Positions 40,044 to 48,845 of a DNA stretch of 64,000 bases are shown piece by piece; position 1 is the first letter of the stretch; each line of letters starts with the position of its first letter. Under the pieces are notes generated by a model. That model made no database searches, was not told the origin of the DNA, and saw only the letters and a list, made by a program, of their open reading frames with translations. The DNA is from Pseudomonas sp. ICMP22404 (GTDB lineage: Bacteria > Pseudomonadota > Gammaproteobacteria > Pseudomonadales > Pseudomonadaceae): assembly GCF_006227205.1 (NCBI RefSeq), contig NZ_VCNG01000007.1, forward strand, positions 124,001 through 188,000. The letters run 5' to 3'. A program made the position numbers and the translations under genes.

Positions 40044-42419
40044 GTGCTCGGTCGGCGTTACCGGCTACTCTTGCTCGGCAGCCTGACGGCATTGCCCTGC
40101 ACGGCGGCCTATGCCGAACAAACGCCATTGCCGACCACGCCTGGCGTATCACCCGCTCCTCTGGTCCTTGAGGAAACCAAGGTGACCGCTCGCCGCCGCG
40201 AGGAAGACCCGCAACAGGTGCCGATCCCGATCAACGTCCTCTACGGCGAGCAACTGGACGAAGCCGGCCTGCACACGCTGCAAGACATCCAGCAGCGCGT
40301 GCCCGGGCTGGTGGTGTCCGGGCATGACGCCCGCTATGCCGGCTTCGGCCTGCGCGGTTTCGGCGCGACCGCCTACAACGATGGCCTGGAAGGCAGCGTC
40401 GGCACTTACGTCGATGGCGTCTACCAGGCGCGCCAGGGCATGGCCTTCACCGAGTTGATGGACATCGAGCGCATCGAAGTGCTGCGCGGGCCCCAGGGCA
40501 CCTTGTTCGGCAAGAACACCACCGCGGGCGCGCTGAACATCATCACCCGTCAGCCGACGTTCCAGCCCGAGGCCAACCTGGAGGCCAGCTACGGCGAGCC
40601 CGGTCTGCGTGAATATCGCGGGACGGTTTCCGGGGCGTTGCACGACGATGTACTGGCCGGGCGACTGAACGTCTTCGAACGCTCGGTCGATGGACAAGTG
40701 GAAAACCTGGAAGACGGCGCCCGCCTTGGTGACGCCGACAGCCAAGGCTTGCGTGGGCAATTGCTGTGGACCCCGAACGCGGACTTCAGCGCGCGCCTGA
40801 TCGCAGATCATGCCCGACAAAACGAGGCCGGCAACGTGCTTCTGGTCAACCACTACAGCCAGCAGACGCGCAAGCGGGCCCAGTTCGTCGGCTATCCGCT
40901 GGCAGAGCCGGACCCTTACCAACGTGAAGTGCGTATCGACGCACCGGGGCACCCGCAGACCCTGCAGAACGGTGTGTCCCTGGAATTGAACTGGGACCTG
41001 GACGAGGCGATGCGCTTGACCAGCATCACCGCCTACCGTGACTGGGACTACCGCGCCACCCGCGACGGCGACAGTACCGCGCTGTCGGTGGCTCAGTCCG
41101 AGACCGAGTTGGGGCACCGGCAGTTCAGCCAGGAATGGCGCCTGTCCGGCACGGCCGGCTCGTCCATCGACTATGTCGCCGGGCTCTATTACCTGCACCA
41201 GCAGCTTGACCGTGATATCGATGTCGAATTCGGCAAGGACGCCGCGTCCTGGTTCGTCGGCGACCAACTGGAGCAATTGCAGAAGCTCTACGGCATCACC
41301 ATCACCGATCCGCGGCAGGTGCCGCCCCAACTGCTGGACGGCGCCCGGCAACGTTACGACGGCGAGCAGAAGGGCGACAGCCGAGCTGTGTTCGGTCAGG
41401 TGTCCTGGCGCCCCGTCGACCCCCTCGAACTGACCGGTGGCCTGCGCTACAGCCAGGAGCGCAAGGACGGTTGGATCTCCCGCGACGTCAGCAACCTCGC
41501 CTCGCTGGCCGGACTGCCACCGACGTTCCAGGCGGGCGGCCAATTGCTGCGGGACATCGCCCTCGGGGGGGATTATTACCGCCAGGACTCGATTGAAGAA
41601 GACAACGTCTCCGGCCTGCTCAGCGCCAGCTACCGCTTCAGCGATGCCGTGATGGGCTACGTCAGTTGGTCCCGCGGCTACAAGGCTGGCGGCATCAACT
41701 TCGACGTGGTCGGCCCGTTCGCCGCGCCCACCTTCGAGCCGGAGCGCGCCACGTCGTTGGAGCTGGGCATGAAGACGCGGTTCTGGGATGAGCGCGCGCT
41801 GCTCGACCTCGCCGTCTACCAGACCGACGTCGACAATTACCAGGCGCTCACCTACAGCCCGTCGACATCGGTGTTCGCGCCACCGCTGCGGGACAACCTG
41901 ATCAACGTCGGCAAGGTGCGCCTGCGTGGCATCGAACTGGACTCGGCCTGGCAGTTGGCCCCCCGGCTTACCGGACGCCTGGGTCTGGCCTGGAGCGACG
42001 CGCGCTATCGCAGCTTTCCCAACGCACCGTGCCCGCCGGCCTCGGGCCAGTGGACCTGCGACCTCAGCGGCGACCGGCTCTACAACGCGCCGGAATGGAG
42101 TCTCACCAGCGGCCTGGAGCATACCCATCCGCTGCCTTATGGATTGGAAGCCTACAGCGGTGTCGACTACAGCTTCCGGACCGGATACTCCGGCACTCTC
42201 GAAGGCGGCGAAGGCAGCTACCAGCCCAGCTACGGCCTCACCAATCTGCGCCTGGGGCTGCGCAGCCAGGACCGCGGGTGGGAAGTGGAAGGCTGGGTGC
42301 GCAACCTGTTCGACCGTCACTACGTCACCGCCGTCTATTCGCTGCTCGGCGCCGGTGACTACGGGGTGATGACCGGCAGCGAAAGAACCGTCGGCACCAC
42401 CGTCAGGCTCCGTTATTGA
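40044..42419 (+). CDS. TonB-dependent outer-membrane receptor
   Basis: A 791-residue receptor with a signal peptide (LLLLGSLTALPCTAAYA). The TonB box region is LEETKVTARRREED. The plug domain follows (LDEAGLHTLQDIQQRVPGLV, IERIEVLRGPQGTLFGKNTT, AGALNIITRQPTF), then the beta-barrel. The C-terminus ends in VGTTVRLRY with a terminal aromatic, as needed for barrel assembly. The start is GTG at 40044, with GGGAG just before it inside the kinase 3' end. The motif set is that of the iron-complex receptor branch, but the ligand is unknown. Unlike FecA-type systems no ECF sigma/anti-sigma pair is present; control is presumably by the upstream two-component pair. Confidence 0.93.
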   Translation: MLGRRYRLLLLGSLTALPCTAAYAEQTPLPTTPGVSPAPLVLEETKVTARRREEDPQQVPIPINVLYGEQLDEAGLHTLQDIQQRVPGLVVSGHDARYAGFGLRGFGATAYNDGLEGSVGTYVDGVYQARQGMAFTELMDIERIEVLRGPQGTLFGKNTTAGALNIITRQPTFQPEANLEASYGEPGLREYRGTVSGALHDDVLAGRLNVFERSVDGQVENLEDGARLGDADSQGLRGQLLWTPNADFSARLIADHARQNEAGNVLLVNHYSQQTRKRAQFVGYPLAEPDPYQREVRIDAPGHPQTLQNGVSLELNWDLDEAMRLTSITAYRDWDYRATRDGDSTALSVAQSETELGHRQFSQEWRLSGTAGSSIDYVAGLYYLHQQLDRDIDVEFGKDAASWFVGDQLEQLQKLYGITITDPRQVPPQLLDGARQRYDGEQKGDSRAVFGQVSWRPVDPLELTGGLRYSQERKDGWISRDVSNLASLAGLPPTFQAGGQLLRDIALGGDYYRQDSIEEDNVSGLLSASYRFSDAVMGYVSWSRGYKAGGINFDVVGPFAAPTFEPERATSLELGMKTRFWDERALLDLAVYQTDVDNYQALTYSPSTSVFAPPLRDNLINVGKVRLRGIELDSAWQLAPRLTGRLGLAWSDARYRSFPNAPCPPASGQWTCDLSGDRLYNAPEWSLTSGLEHTHPLPYGLEAYSGVDYSFRTGYSGTLEGGEGSYQPSYGLTNLRLGLRSQDRGWEVEGWVRNLFDRHYVTAVYSLLGAGDYGVMTGSERTVGTTVRLRY

Positions 42420-43488
42420 GGGAAATGAAGCGGGTCGGACAAAACGCCAGGCGGTTGCCGCCGGCCTTTTTCGACAGGTACATCGCCTGGTCCGCCTTGC
42501 TGATCAGCGCGTCGATCTCCTGACCGTGCTCGGGGAAAAACGCCACGCCGATACTGGCGGAAATCTCCACCGTCTGGGCGCCGATCAGGATGGGCGCGCT
42601 GGCCGCTTGCAGCATGCGCTTGAGCAACGGCTCGCTGTCTTGCACCTCCTCTAGCTCCACCAACCCGGCAATAAACTCATCGCCGCCAAGCCGCGCCAGC
42701 GTGTCGCTCGCACGCAGCGTCGCGTTGATCCGCGCCGCGACGATCTGCAACACCCGATCGCCCCAGTCATGCCCGTAACTGTCGTTCAGGGACTTGAAAC
42801 CGTCGAGGTCGATAAACGCAATCGCCACCTTCTGCTGATGGATCCGCGCCTTGCCCAATGCCTGGCGCATCCGTTCGGCCAGCAGCAATCGATTGGGCAA
42901 TTGCGTGAGCGCGTCATACCGGGCGTCCCGTTCCAGCAACTGCAGGCGTTGCTTCATCTGAGTCATGTCGCTAAGCAGCACCACGTAATGTTGAACATTG
43001 CCGTGGCGGTCATGCACGGCACTGATGCTGACGCGCGACGTCATCTCCCGGCCGTCCTTGTGGCTGCTTTGGATTTCCCCGGACCAGTGCCCATGGAAAT
43101 CCAGCGCGTTCTTCATCGGCGCATAAAACGCCGCGAGCCGCCGCACCATGCGATGGGAATTCAAGTCCCGGCCCCTGACCTCGTCCTCCCCATAACCGGT
43201 CAGGCGCGTGAACGCCTCGTTCACACCGATGACCCGCCCGAAGGGGTCGACCAGCATCGCCCCTTCCCGCGCATGGCTGAACACAGTCGCGGCCAGCTCC
43301 GGGCAAATGGCATTGGCCTGCCTGTCCGCGGCATCCTCATCACGAGGCACCGGCCACCGCTCGGAATCGAAGCCCAACCGCGCCAGATAACCGGCCATGA
43401 AAGAAAGCGCCCGGTGAAGCCGGACCAGCGCACTCATGGCGAACCTGGACTTGAGGCAATAACAACGGATGAAGGCACGTAGGTTCAT
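42403..43488 (-). CDS. PAS-domain diguanylate cyclase
   Basis: A 361-residue cytoplasmic protein with a PAS domain (about 65-180: GAMLVDPFGRVIGVNEAFTR; GEIQSSHKDGREMTSRVSIS) and a GGDEF domain. The active-site motif is intact (RLGGDEF, residues 268-272), and an RxxD inhibitory site (R259-D262) lies five residues ahead, so c-di-GMP synthesis with product feedback is expected. The start at 43488 is uncertain because no clear ribosome site is seen; residue 18 (MSALVRLH) is an alternative. Its 3' end overlaps the convergent TonB receptor gene by 17 bases. Confidence 0.9.
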   Translation of the reverse strand: MNLRAFIRCYCLKSRFAMSALVRLHRALSFMAGYLARLGFDSERWPVPRDEDAADRQANAICPELAATVFSHAREGAMLVDPFGRVIGVNEAFTRLTGYGEDEVRGRDLNSHRMVRRLAAFYAPMKNALDFHGHWSGEIQSSHKDGREMTSRVSISAVHDRHGNVQHYVVLLSDMTQMKQRLQLLERDARYDALTQLPNRLLLAERMRQALGKARIHQQKVAIAFIDLDGFKSLNDSYGHDWGDRVLQIVAARINATLRASDTLARLGGDEFIAGLVELEEVQDSEPLLKRMLQAASAPILIGAQTVEISASIGVAFFPEHGQEIDALISKADQAMYLSKKAGGNRLAFCPTRFISLNNGA

Positions 43489-43658
43489 GGGGTTTACACG
43501 GTGTTGGCGGGTAAGGGGACTGCAAGCGAAGCGGGCATTATCGAGGGGGAGAGGGCGCGGCGACTTTGCTGGAGCGGATGGGAACTTTGCGGGAGGGGAT
43601 AAAGCGAAAGATTTTTGCCGGGCGGCCAAAAGAAACAGCAGGATCAAACGCTGCAAAA

Positions 43659-43744
43659 CCTGTGGGAGCAAAGCTTGCTCGCGATGGCGGCAGGCCGTTA
43701 TTGCCGATTGACTACCGCCATCGCGAGCAAGCTTTGCTCCCACG
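43659..43744. repeat. Inverted REP pair
   Basis: CTGTGGGAGCAAAGCTTGCTCGCGATGG at 43659-43689 and its inverse at 43715-43744. This is the same AAAGCTT variant as in the tandem duplication at 36 kb. It lies in the 409-base gap between the PAS-GGDEF gene and the next gene; 43745-43897 is AT-rich and presumably holds the promoter. Confidence 0.88.
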
Positions 43745-43897
43745 GTTATTGCGTTTTTTACAGATCACTCGCAACCAACTCATTAAAACGATCTTGTTAG
43801 CTGTTACTTCTGACAGTAGTCGATGGGTATATCTGATGCTTATATCCCTTTGCGCTGTCTTATTGGCGCCTTGAGTCACAGCACTGAGGGTTCAAAC

Positions 43898-44332
43898 ATG
43901 AAAACCGACAATAAAAAATCAGATGCCCGCATGGTAGGAACGATTATCGTCAATACGCCATCTTCGGTAACTTTTACAGAGGTCAATGCGACGTTGTTCA
44001 ATAGCGATGGCAACAACGCCAGTGGCGGATTTCTGCAAGGAGGGCTGAAAGCGTGGAAGCGAGGAAAAAAGGACGACGCCGCGATTTTTATCGGTTTCCC
44101 GGCCGCTCAAGCGGGTGGTGACACACAAACGTTTCAATATCCTGGTGATTTCGATGGCCCCTCTATACGGTGGATCTTCATCGACGAGGAGGGGAAGCAT
44201 CATTCGGTCAGCACCGGGACGATCACTATAGAGTTCGGCAGATTCTTCAGGTTTTTCAGAGGGGTCTATTCTTTCGCTGATACGGAAGGTCAAATTGTCA
44301 GAGGGTCGTTTGATGTGAGGTATGTGGAGTAA
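43898..44332 (+). CDS. Hypothetical small beta-rich protein
   Basis: A 144-residue protein without a signal peptide or membrane segment that I do not recognise. The sequence suggests beta strands (GTIIVNTPSSVTFTEVNATL; AAIFIGFPAAQAGGDTQTF; GTITIEFGRFF; RGVYSFADTEGQIVRGSFDV). The start MKTDNKKSD at 43898 is chosen for GAGGG nine bases upstream. Base composition is more AT-rich than the neighbours, suggesting transfer. It is a single gene flanked by repeats. Confidence 0.7.
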   Translation: MKTDNKKSDARMVGTIIVNTPSSVTFTEVNATLFNSDGNNASGGFLQGGLKAWKRGKKDDAAIFIGFPAAQAGGDTQTFQYPGDFDGPSIRWIFIDEEGKHHSVSTGTITIEFGRFFRFFRGVYSFADTEGQIVRGSFDVRYVE

Positions 44333-44402
44333 TGGTGTAAACACAGCAGCATCAGGAGACAGCACTTGGCAGCCTGCTACAACCCGGTACCCAATAAGTC
44401 TC

Positions 44403-44472
44403 CTCAATCTGTGGCGAGGAGATTTAGCGAATCGTCGCACCGCCCCGCTGGGGCTGCGCAGCGGCCCCAAAC
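44403..44472. repeat. GTGGCGAGGAGATTTAGCG intergenic repeat
   Basis: TGTGGCGAGGAGATTTAGCG followed by the GC-rich CCGCTGGGGCTGCGCAGCGG dyad; a relative of the element at 11832. Confidence 0.65.
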
Positions 44473-44509
44473 CAACCTTGCATCTGGTGGCGCTTAACAA
44501 GCTTGATGC

Positions 44510-44779
44510 TTAGCCACCCACCGCCAGCACAACCCGGCCAAACTGGGCGTGCTCATCCCGCGGCGTAATCGCCAACAAGTGATCCAGACGAATCTCCCGG
44601 CGACCCTCCGCGGTTTCAACGTCGAGAAACTCCTCCCGCGTGCGAGCGGTACGCGTGGTGATCGCGCGGGCTGTCAGGCGTTGGTCGTCAGTCAGTTCGA
44701 TGTCCAGCGTGTAGCCGTACAGGCAGGCGATCTCCAGATAGTCATGCAAGTCGCAGTTCAAGGGGCGATAGGTGTTCAT
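44510..44779 (-). CDS. rof: Rho-binding antiterminator (Rof)
   Basis: An 89-residue protein of the Rof family. It matches E. coli Rof/YaeO at YRPLNCDLHDYLEIACLYG, LDIELTDDQRLTARA and EIRLDHLLAITP. Rof binds the Rho hexamer and blocks RNA entry, lowering Rho-dependent termination. The ATG at 44779 is preceded by GAGGC; the longer open frame upstream to 44860 lacks support. It stands alone just downstream of the DapA-like gene on the same strand. Confidence 0.88.
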   Translation of the reverse strand: MNTYRPLNCDLHDYLEIACLYGYTLDIELTDDQRLTARAITTRTARTREEFLDVETAEGRREIRLDHLLAITPRDEHAQFGRVVLAVGG

Positions 44780-44874
44780 CTCATTGCCTCGATGGTCATA
44801 GCGGTGCTCACCCATTAGGACAACAGCGACCGAACAGGATGGCCCACCTGTCGGTCGCAAGGGCCCAGCGTGAT

Positions 44875-45759
44875 TCAGCGCAGTTGATTCAGCATCGTCT
44901 GCAGTTGGCTAATGCGCGCCTCGTCGAGTGGGAACACTGGCAAGCGTGGATCGCCCACCTCCAGGCCCAGGCTGCATAGACCGGCCTTGATGGTGGCCGG
45001 CAAGCCGCCCTTGAGGATGAAGTCCAGCAGCGGCAGTTGACGATAGAACAGCGCCCGGGCCCGGCTCAGGTCGTTGGCCAGCACGGCGTCATACAGGTCG
45101 AGGTTGAGCTGCGGGATCAGGTTCGGCGCTGCGGTGCACCAGCCCTTGGCGCCGGCCGCGAAGGCTTCCAGGGCCAGTGGGTTGCAACCGTTGTAGAACG
45201 GCACCTGGCCCTCGCCCAACAACTGCAGCTTGTGCATGCGCTGGATGTCGCCGGTGCTCTCCTTGACCATGGTGACGTTCGCCACCGCGTTGAAAATCCG
45301 CAAGATCAGCTCCACAGACATGTCGATGCCGCTGGTGGCCGGGTTGTTGTACAGCATGATGGGCAGGTCGATGCTGGCGCCGATGGCCTGGTAGTGGGCC
45401 AGGATTTCCGCCTCGCTCAGTTTCCAGTAAGCGGCCGGCAACACCATTACTGCATCGGCCCCTTTCGCCTGGGCGAAACGTGCACGGCGTACCGCTTTGG
45501 CGGTGGTCAGGTCCGACACGCTGACCACCGTCGGCACCCGGCCGGCGACGCGGGCAATGCTGAACTCGCTGACCTGATCCCACTCCGCATCGCTCAGGTA
45601 AGCGCCCTCGCCGGTGCTGCCCAAAGGCGCGATGGCGTGGACGCCGCTGTCGATCAGGCGGTCGATGGACTGGCCCAGTGCGTCCAGGTCCAAGCCTTGG
45701 CCGTCGGCGGAGAAGGGCGTGATGGTGTAACCGATGATGCCGTGGATATTGGTAGACAT
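44875..45759 (-). CDS. Dihydrodipicolinate synthase family protein
   Basis: A 294-residue class I aldolase/lyase of the DapA/NAL family. It has the pyruvate-binding GSTGEG (residues 47-52), Tyr137 in IMLYNNPATSG and the Schiff-base Lys166 in NVTMVKESTGD. Many relatives are catabolic aldolases or dehydratases rather than true DapA. Housekeeping DapA is normally elsewhere in Pseudomonas, and this copy pairs with a class II aldolase gene 19 bases upstream and a dedicated regulator, so a catabolic role on a 2-oxo-acid is likely. The substrate is unknown. Confidence 0.9.
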   Translation of the reverse strand: MSTNIHGIIGYTITPFSADGQGLDLDALGQSIDRLIDSGVHAIAPLGSTGEGAYLSDAEWDQVSEFSIARVAGRVPTVVSVSDLTTAKAVRRARFAQAKGADAVMVLPAAYWKLSEAEILAHYQAIGASIDLPIMLYNNPATSGIDMSVELILRIFNAVANVTMVKESTGDIQRMHKLQLLGEGQVPFYNGCNPLALEAFAAGAKGWCTAAPNLIPQLNLDLYDAVLANDLSRARALFYRQLPLLDFILKGGLPATIKAGLCSLGLEVGDPRLPVFPLDEARISQLQTMLNQLR

Positions 45760-45778
45760 GGCGTGGCTCCTAATGGGT

Positions 45779-46561
45779 TCAGTTCAGGCAATCGGCGTGT
45801 TGGCGCAGGTTCTGCCGGGCGTAGTAGTTGAAGGCGGCGGCGTGACGCTTGGGGCGGGCGATCCAGTCATGGGCTTCGCGACCCAGGTGAGGCAGGATCG
45901 GCTTCACCTCGCCGGCGGCCATGGCCAGCAGTTGCAGCTTCGCGGCGCGTTCGATCAGTTGGGCGATGTTGCAGGCTTCTTCCACGGTGGCACCGGTGGA
46001 CAACTGGCCGTGGTGGGAAAGCAGGATGGCGCGCTTGTCGCCCAGGGCACCGGCGATCAATTCGCCTTCCTCATTGCCCACCGGCACACCCGGCCAGCCC
46101 TCCAGAAAAGCGCAGTCTTCGTAGAGCGGGCAGAGGTCCATGTGGGAAATCTGCAGCGGCACCTCCAGCATCGACAGCGCGGCGATATGGGTCGGGTGGG
46201 TGTGGATGATGCAGTTCACATCCGGCCGGGCGCGGTAGACCCAGGTATGAAAGCGGTTGGCCGGGTTGGGAATGCCGTGGCCCTCCAGCACCTCCAGGTC
46301 TTCATTGATCAGCAGCAGATTGCCGGCGGTGATTTCGTCGAAGCCCAGGCCCAATTGCTGGGTGTAGTAGGTGCCCGGCTGCGGCCCGCGCGCAGTGATC
46401 TGCCCGGCCAGGCCCGAGTCGTGACCGTTTTCGAACAGGATGCGGCAGGTCAGGGCCAGCTTTTGTCGTACAGTCCACGTATTATCCGGCAGTGATTTTT
46501 GCATCTGGTTAACAGCGTGCTGGACCAACTGGTCCTTGGGCGTCGCCAGTGTCTTGCTCAT
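45779..46561 (-). CDS. Class II aldolase/adducin family protein
   Basis: A 260-residue member of the zinc-dependent class II aldolase/adducin family. Metal-binding histidines are seen in IIHTHPTHIAALS (His120, His122) and in LLSHHGQLSTG (about 183-184). LAGQITARGPQPGTYY and FDEITAGNLLLINEDLEVLEG are other family stretches. Relatives include L-fuculose-1-phosphate and ribulose-phosphate aldolases and decarboxylase-like enzymes. It is the first gene of the pair with the DapA-like gene and is divergent from the XRE-cupin regulator. Confidence 0.88.
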   Translation of the reverse strand: MSKTLATPKDQLVQHAVNQMQKSLPDNTWTVRQKLALTCRILFENGHDSGLAGQITARGPQPGTYYTQQLGLGFDEITAGNLLLINEDLEVLEGHGIPNPANRFHTWVYRARPDVNCIIHTHPTHIAALSMLEVPLQISHMDLCPLYEDCAFLEGWPGVPVGNEEGELIAGALGDKRAILLSHHGQLSTGATVEEACNIAQLIERAAKLQLLAMAAGEVKPILPHLGREAHDWIARPKRHAAAFNYYARQNLRQHADCLN

Positions 46562-46651
46562 ATCCGTTCTCCTGATTCGTTCTTTGACCGTTCTTGATCC
46601 GCGTCATGGAAGCTGTGAAAGGAAGGTGCTAATGACACAAAAAATACTATA

Positions 46652-46666
46652 TGACACAAAGTGTCA
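46652..46666. promoter_or_regulatory. Palindromic operator for XRE-cupin regulator
   Basis: TGACACAAAGTGTCA is a perfect 15-bp dyad in the 150-base divergent gap, with another TGACACAAA half-site at 46633-46641, 19 bases (about two helical turns) away. It is a natural candidate for the binding site of the neighbouring XRE-cupin protein, controlling both directions. Confidence 0.65.
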
Positions 46667-46711
46667 TTTGCAACCTTTGATTGTCCGTTTCCCAGGAAAT
46701 GTTGGTTACCT

Positions 46712-47278
46712 ATGTCCATTCGCTTGAAATTGCTCAGGAAAAAACTCGGCATGACACTGGACGTCCTGGCCGAAAAAACCGGGATGACCAAGAGCTACCT
46801 GTCCAAGGTGGAACGCGGGCTGAGCACGCCCTCCATCGCCACCGCGCTCAAGCTCGCCAAGGCGCTGAACGTGAATGTCGAAGAATTGTTCTCAGAGGAG
46901 AACGTCTCCCTCGACAGCTACAGCCTGGTGCGCAGTGAAGACCGGCGCTCGCTGGCGTCGAGCAGCGGCAGCTCTGAATACGCGGTCCTGGCCCATCAGG
47001 TCTCCGAGCGCAGCCTGCTGCCCTTCATCCTCTACCCCGCGACCGAATTCACCGCGCACCACGCGTTCAAGGAACACACGGGGGAGGAGTTTCTATTCGT
47101 GCATGAGGGGCAGGTGGAAGTGGATTTCATGAACGAGCGCGTGCTGCTGAATCGCGGCGACGCCTTGCATTTCAATGCGCAGAAGCCCCATCGGTTGCGT
47201 TCGGTGGGGGATGTTCAGGCGCAGTTGTTGGTGGTGGTGCATAGCGATGAGGCGGCCGAAAAAGATGAGAACGCGTAG
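46712..47278 (+). CDS. XRE-family regulator with cupin domain
   Basis: A 188-residue regulator. The HTH spans residues about 5-60 (LRKKLGMTLDVLAEKTGMTK, SYLSKVERGLSTPSIATALK). A C-terminal cupin barrel at about 105-180 reads HHAFKEHTGEEFLFVHEGQV, NRGDALHFNAQKPHR, typical of ligand-sensing XRE-cupin repressors. The start MSIRLKLL at 46712 is chosen because the HTH begins there. It is divergent from the aldolase pair and very likely controls that pair and itself through the dyad at 46652. Confidence 0.93.
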   Translation: MSIRLKLLRKKLGMTLDVLAEKTGMTKSYLSKVERGLSTPSIATALKLAKALNVNVEELFSEENVSLDSYSLVRSEDRRSLASSSGSSEYAVLAHQVSERSLLPFILYPATEFTAHHAFKEHTGEEFLFVHEGQVEVDFMNERVLLNRGDALHFNAQKPHRLRSVGDVQAQLLVVVHSDEAAEKDENA

Positions 47279-47476
47279 AGGCAACTGATCGTCATGCAGC
47301 TCAGGTAAGGACAACCATCAACCGGTGGCGAGGGCGCTTGCTCCCGCTGGGCTGTGCAGCAGCCCTGTAAAGCCCGACAGATGCTCCAGGAGCAAGGGAA
47401 AATCACTGGAGAAATTCAATTTGTTGGATCGAACGCCGATAGGATGCGCAAGAATTTATCCCCGAGGGACCGGAGC

Positions 47477-47962
47477 ATGTTTTACCCACGTGAAGCTGAA
47501 AAAGATCATCTCTATAACCGCATCGTCCTGCTGACCATTGCTTGCATCTTGCTGTTGTTTCTAGCCTCACTGGCAAAACACTCAGGGACCATTTATGGCG
47601 CCATTCGGTGGACCCCTGTCGAAGCGAAAGGCACGGTGACGCATCTGGAAGGCATCCCGATGAATCCCAACGGCGTCATCATTCATTACCGGTATGTCGA
47701 CAGTGATCAACAGGTTCATGAAGACGAATACTTTGACCAGCGCTACAGCGAACATTACCAGTACAAAGTAGGTGAAGAAATTTCACTGCTTTACTCTCGC
47801 TGGTTACCCCAAATCAGCAGCATCGCCACCGAGCTGCACACCAACCGCGCCAGCTTTATCGTTATGGCGGGCGGGGTATTGCTGACGCTGTTGTTCCTGT
47901 GGATCTCCTTCAGAACGTTCGGGCGCATTTATGGCATGAAGCAGGAAGACCGCTTCTACTAG
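47477..47962 (+). CDS. DUF3592-type membrane protein
   Basis: A 161-residue protein with two membrane helices (about residues 17-37, IVLLTIACILLLFLASL, and 127-147, FIVMAGGVLLTLLFLWI). A soluble beta-rich domain between them (EAKGTVTHLEGIPM, IIHYRYVDSDQQVHEDEYF, YKVGEEISLLYSRW) resembles DUF3592 proteins. The ATG at 47477 follows GGGACCGGAG. A degenerate GTGGCGAGGGCG repeat lies in the 198-base gap upstream. Function unknown. Confidence 0.8.
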   Translation: MFYPREAEKDHLYNRIVLLTIACILLLFLASLAKHSGTIYGAIRWTPVEAKGTVTHLEGIPMNPNGVIIHYRYVDSDQQVHEDEYFDQRYSEHYQYKVGEEISLLYSRWLPQISSIATELHTNRASFIVMAGGVLLTLLFLWISFRTFGRIYGMKQEDRFY

Positions 47963-48096
47963 AACGGTTGTCGGTCATGGCTACCCGAACCCCTTTTTAT
48001 CCTGAGAGAAAACCGGAGCGGTCAGAGAGACGTTTTGGAACTCAAAGGTCCCTTCGCTCAGGCGACACGTCATTCATGCCATCGGTATTCCTATCA

Positions 48097-48792
48097 ATGA
48101 AAAATCTGTTTCTCGCGTTGCTCTCGGTCAGCCTGCTTTCCGGGTGTGTCACCAAGTCTTTGAGTGTTGAAGACCGCCACCAGATCAAAACCATCAAAAT
48201 CCTTCCTGTGTACTTTGCGGTGGAAAACTTCAAGTACACGAGCATGACCCAGGCTTGGGGGGCAGGCCTGGGTGCCGGGGCAGGCGCAGCGACTGGCATG
48301 GCGGCTGGCGCATCGAGCGCTGGCACGAGCGCATTGACGGGCGCTGGTTCGGTCATGGGCACCAAGACGGCCGATGGCGCGACGGCAGATATCTCTCAAG
48401 TGATTCTGAACAACATGCAGGCCCACGGTATCGATCTGGGAAAACTGGTGCGTGAAAGCTTCGAGAAGCGCATTAAGCAAGAAGGTATGTTCACCCTCGT
48501 GGCGGAAGGCGAGAAAGCGGATGCCGACGTTGAAATCATGGTCTCGCAGTGGGGACTGAGTCTGAAAAACTACAGCTCCGTGCTTTACCCGGTTATCGGC
48601 GTCAACGGCTCCATGAAACGTAGCGGCACATCGGTTTGGCGCAACTTCAATACCATCTCGCCCTTCAACGAAAGCAACACCCTCGCCTACACCCCTGAGC
48701 AGTACGCCACCGATCCCGAAGCACTGCGTGCAGCGTTTTCCCGCGTATCTGATCTGGCAGTCGGCAAGCTGATAGAAGACCTGAAGCAGTAA
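48097..48792 (+). CDS. Glycine-zipper lipoprotein
   Basis: A 231-residue probable lipoprotein: signal peptide MKNLFLALLSVSLLSGC with lipobox Cys17, then a Gly/Ala-rich stretch at about residues 50-90 (GAGLGAGAGAATGMAAGASS). A mixed alpha/beta domain follows (LGKLVRESFEKRIKQEGMF; DADVEIMVSQWGLSLKNYSS). No family name is recognised. The start at 48097 is set by the signal peptide; its ribosome site is weak. It lies 134 bases after the DUF3592-like gene. Confidence 0.8.
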   Translation: MKNLFLALLSVSLLSGCVTKSLSVEDRHQIKTIKILPVYFAVENFKYTSMTQAWGAGLGAGAGAATGMAAGASSAGTSALTGAGSVMGTKTADGATADISQVILNNMQAHGIDLGKLVRESFEKRIKQEGMFTLVAEGEKADADVEIMVSQWGLSLKNYSSVLYPVIGVNGSMKRSGTSVWRNFNTISPFNESNTLAYTPEQYATDPEALRAAFSRVSDLAVGKLIEDLKQ

Positions 48793-48845
48793 CTGCACAG
48801 ACGAACCGGAGTGCTGCACGCCTCCTCATGGATTAGGAGCTATTA

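Noticed and set aside
40149..42320. 723-codon minus-strand frame opposite the TonB receptor
   Set aside because: Shadow of the receptor gene; no signal, motif or ribosome site.
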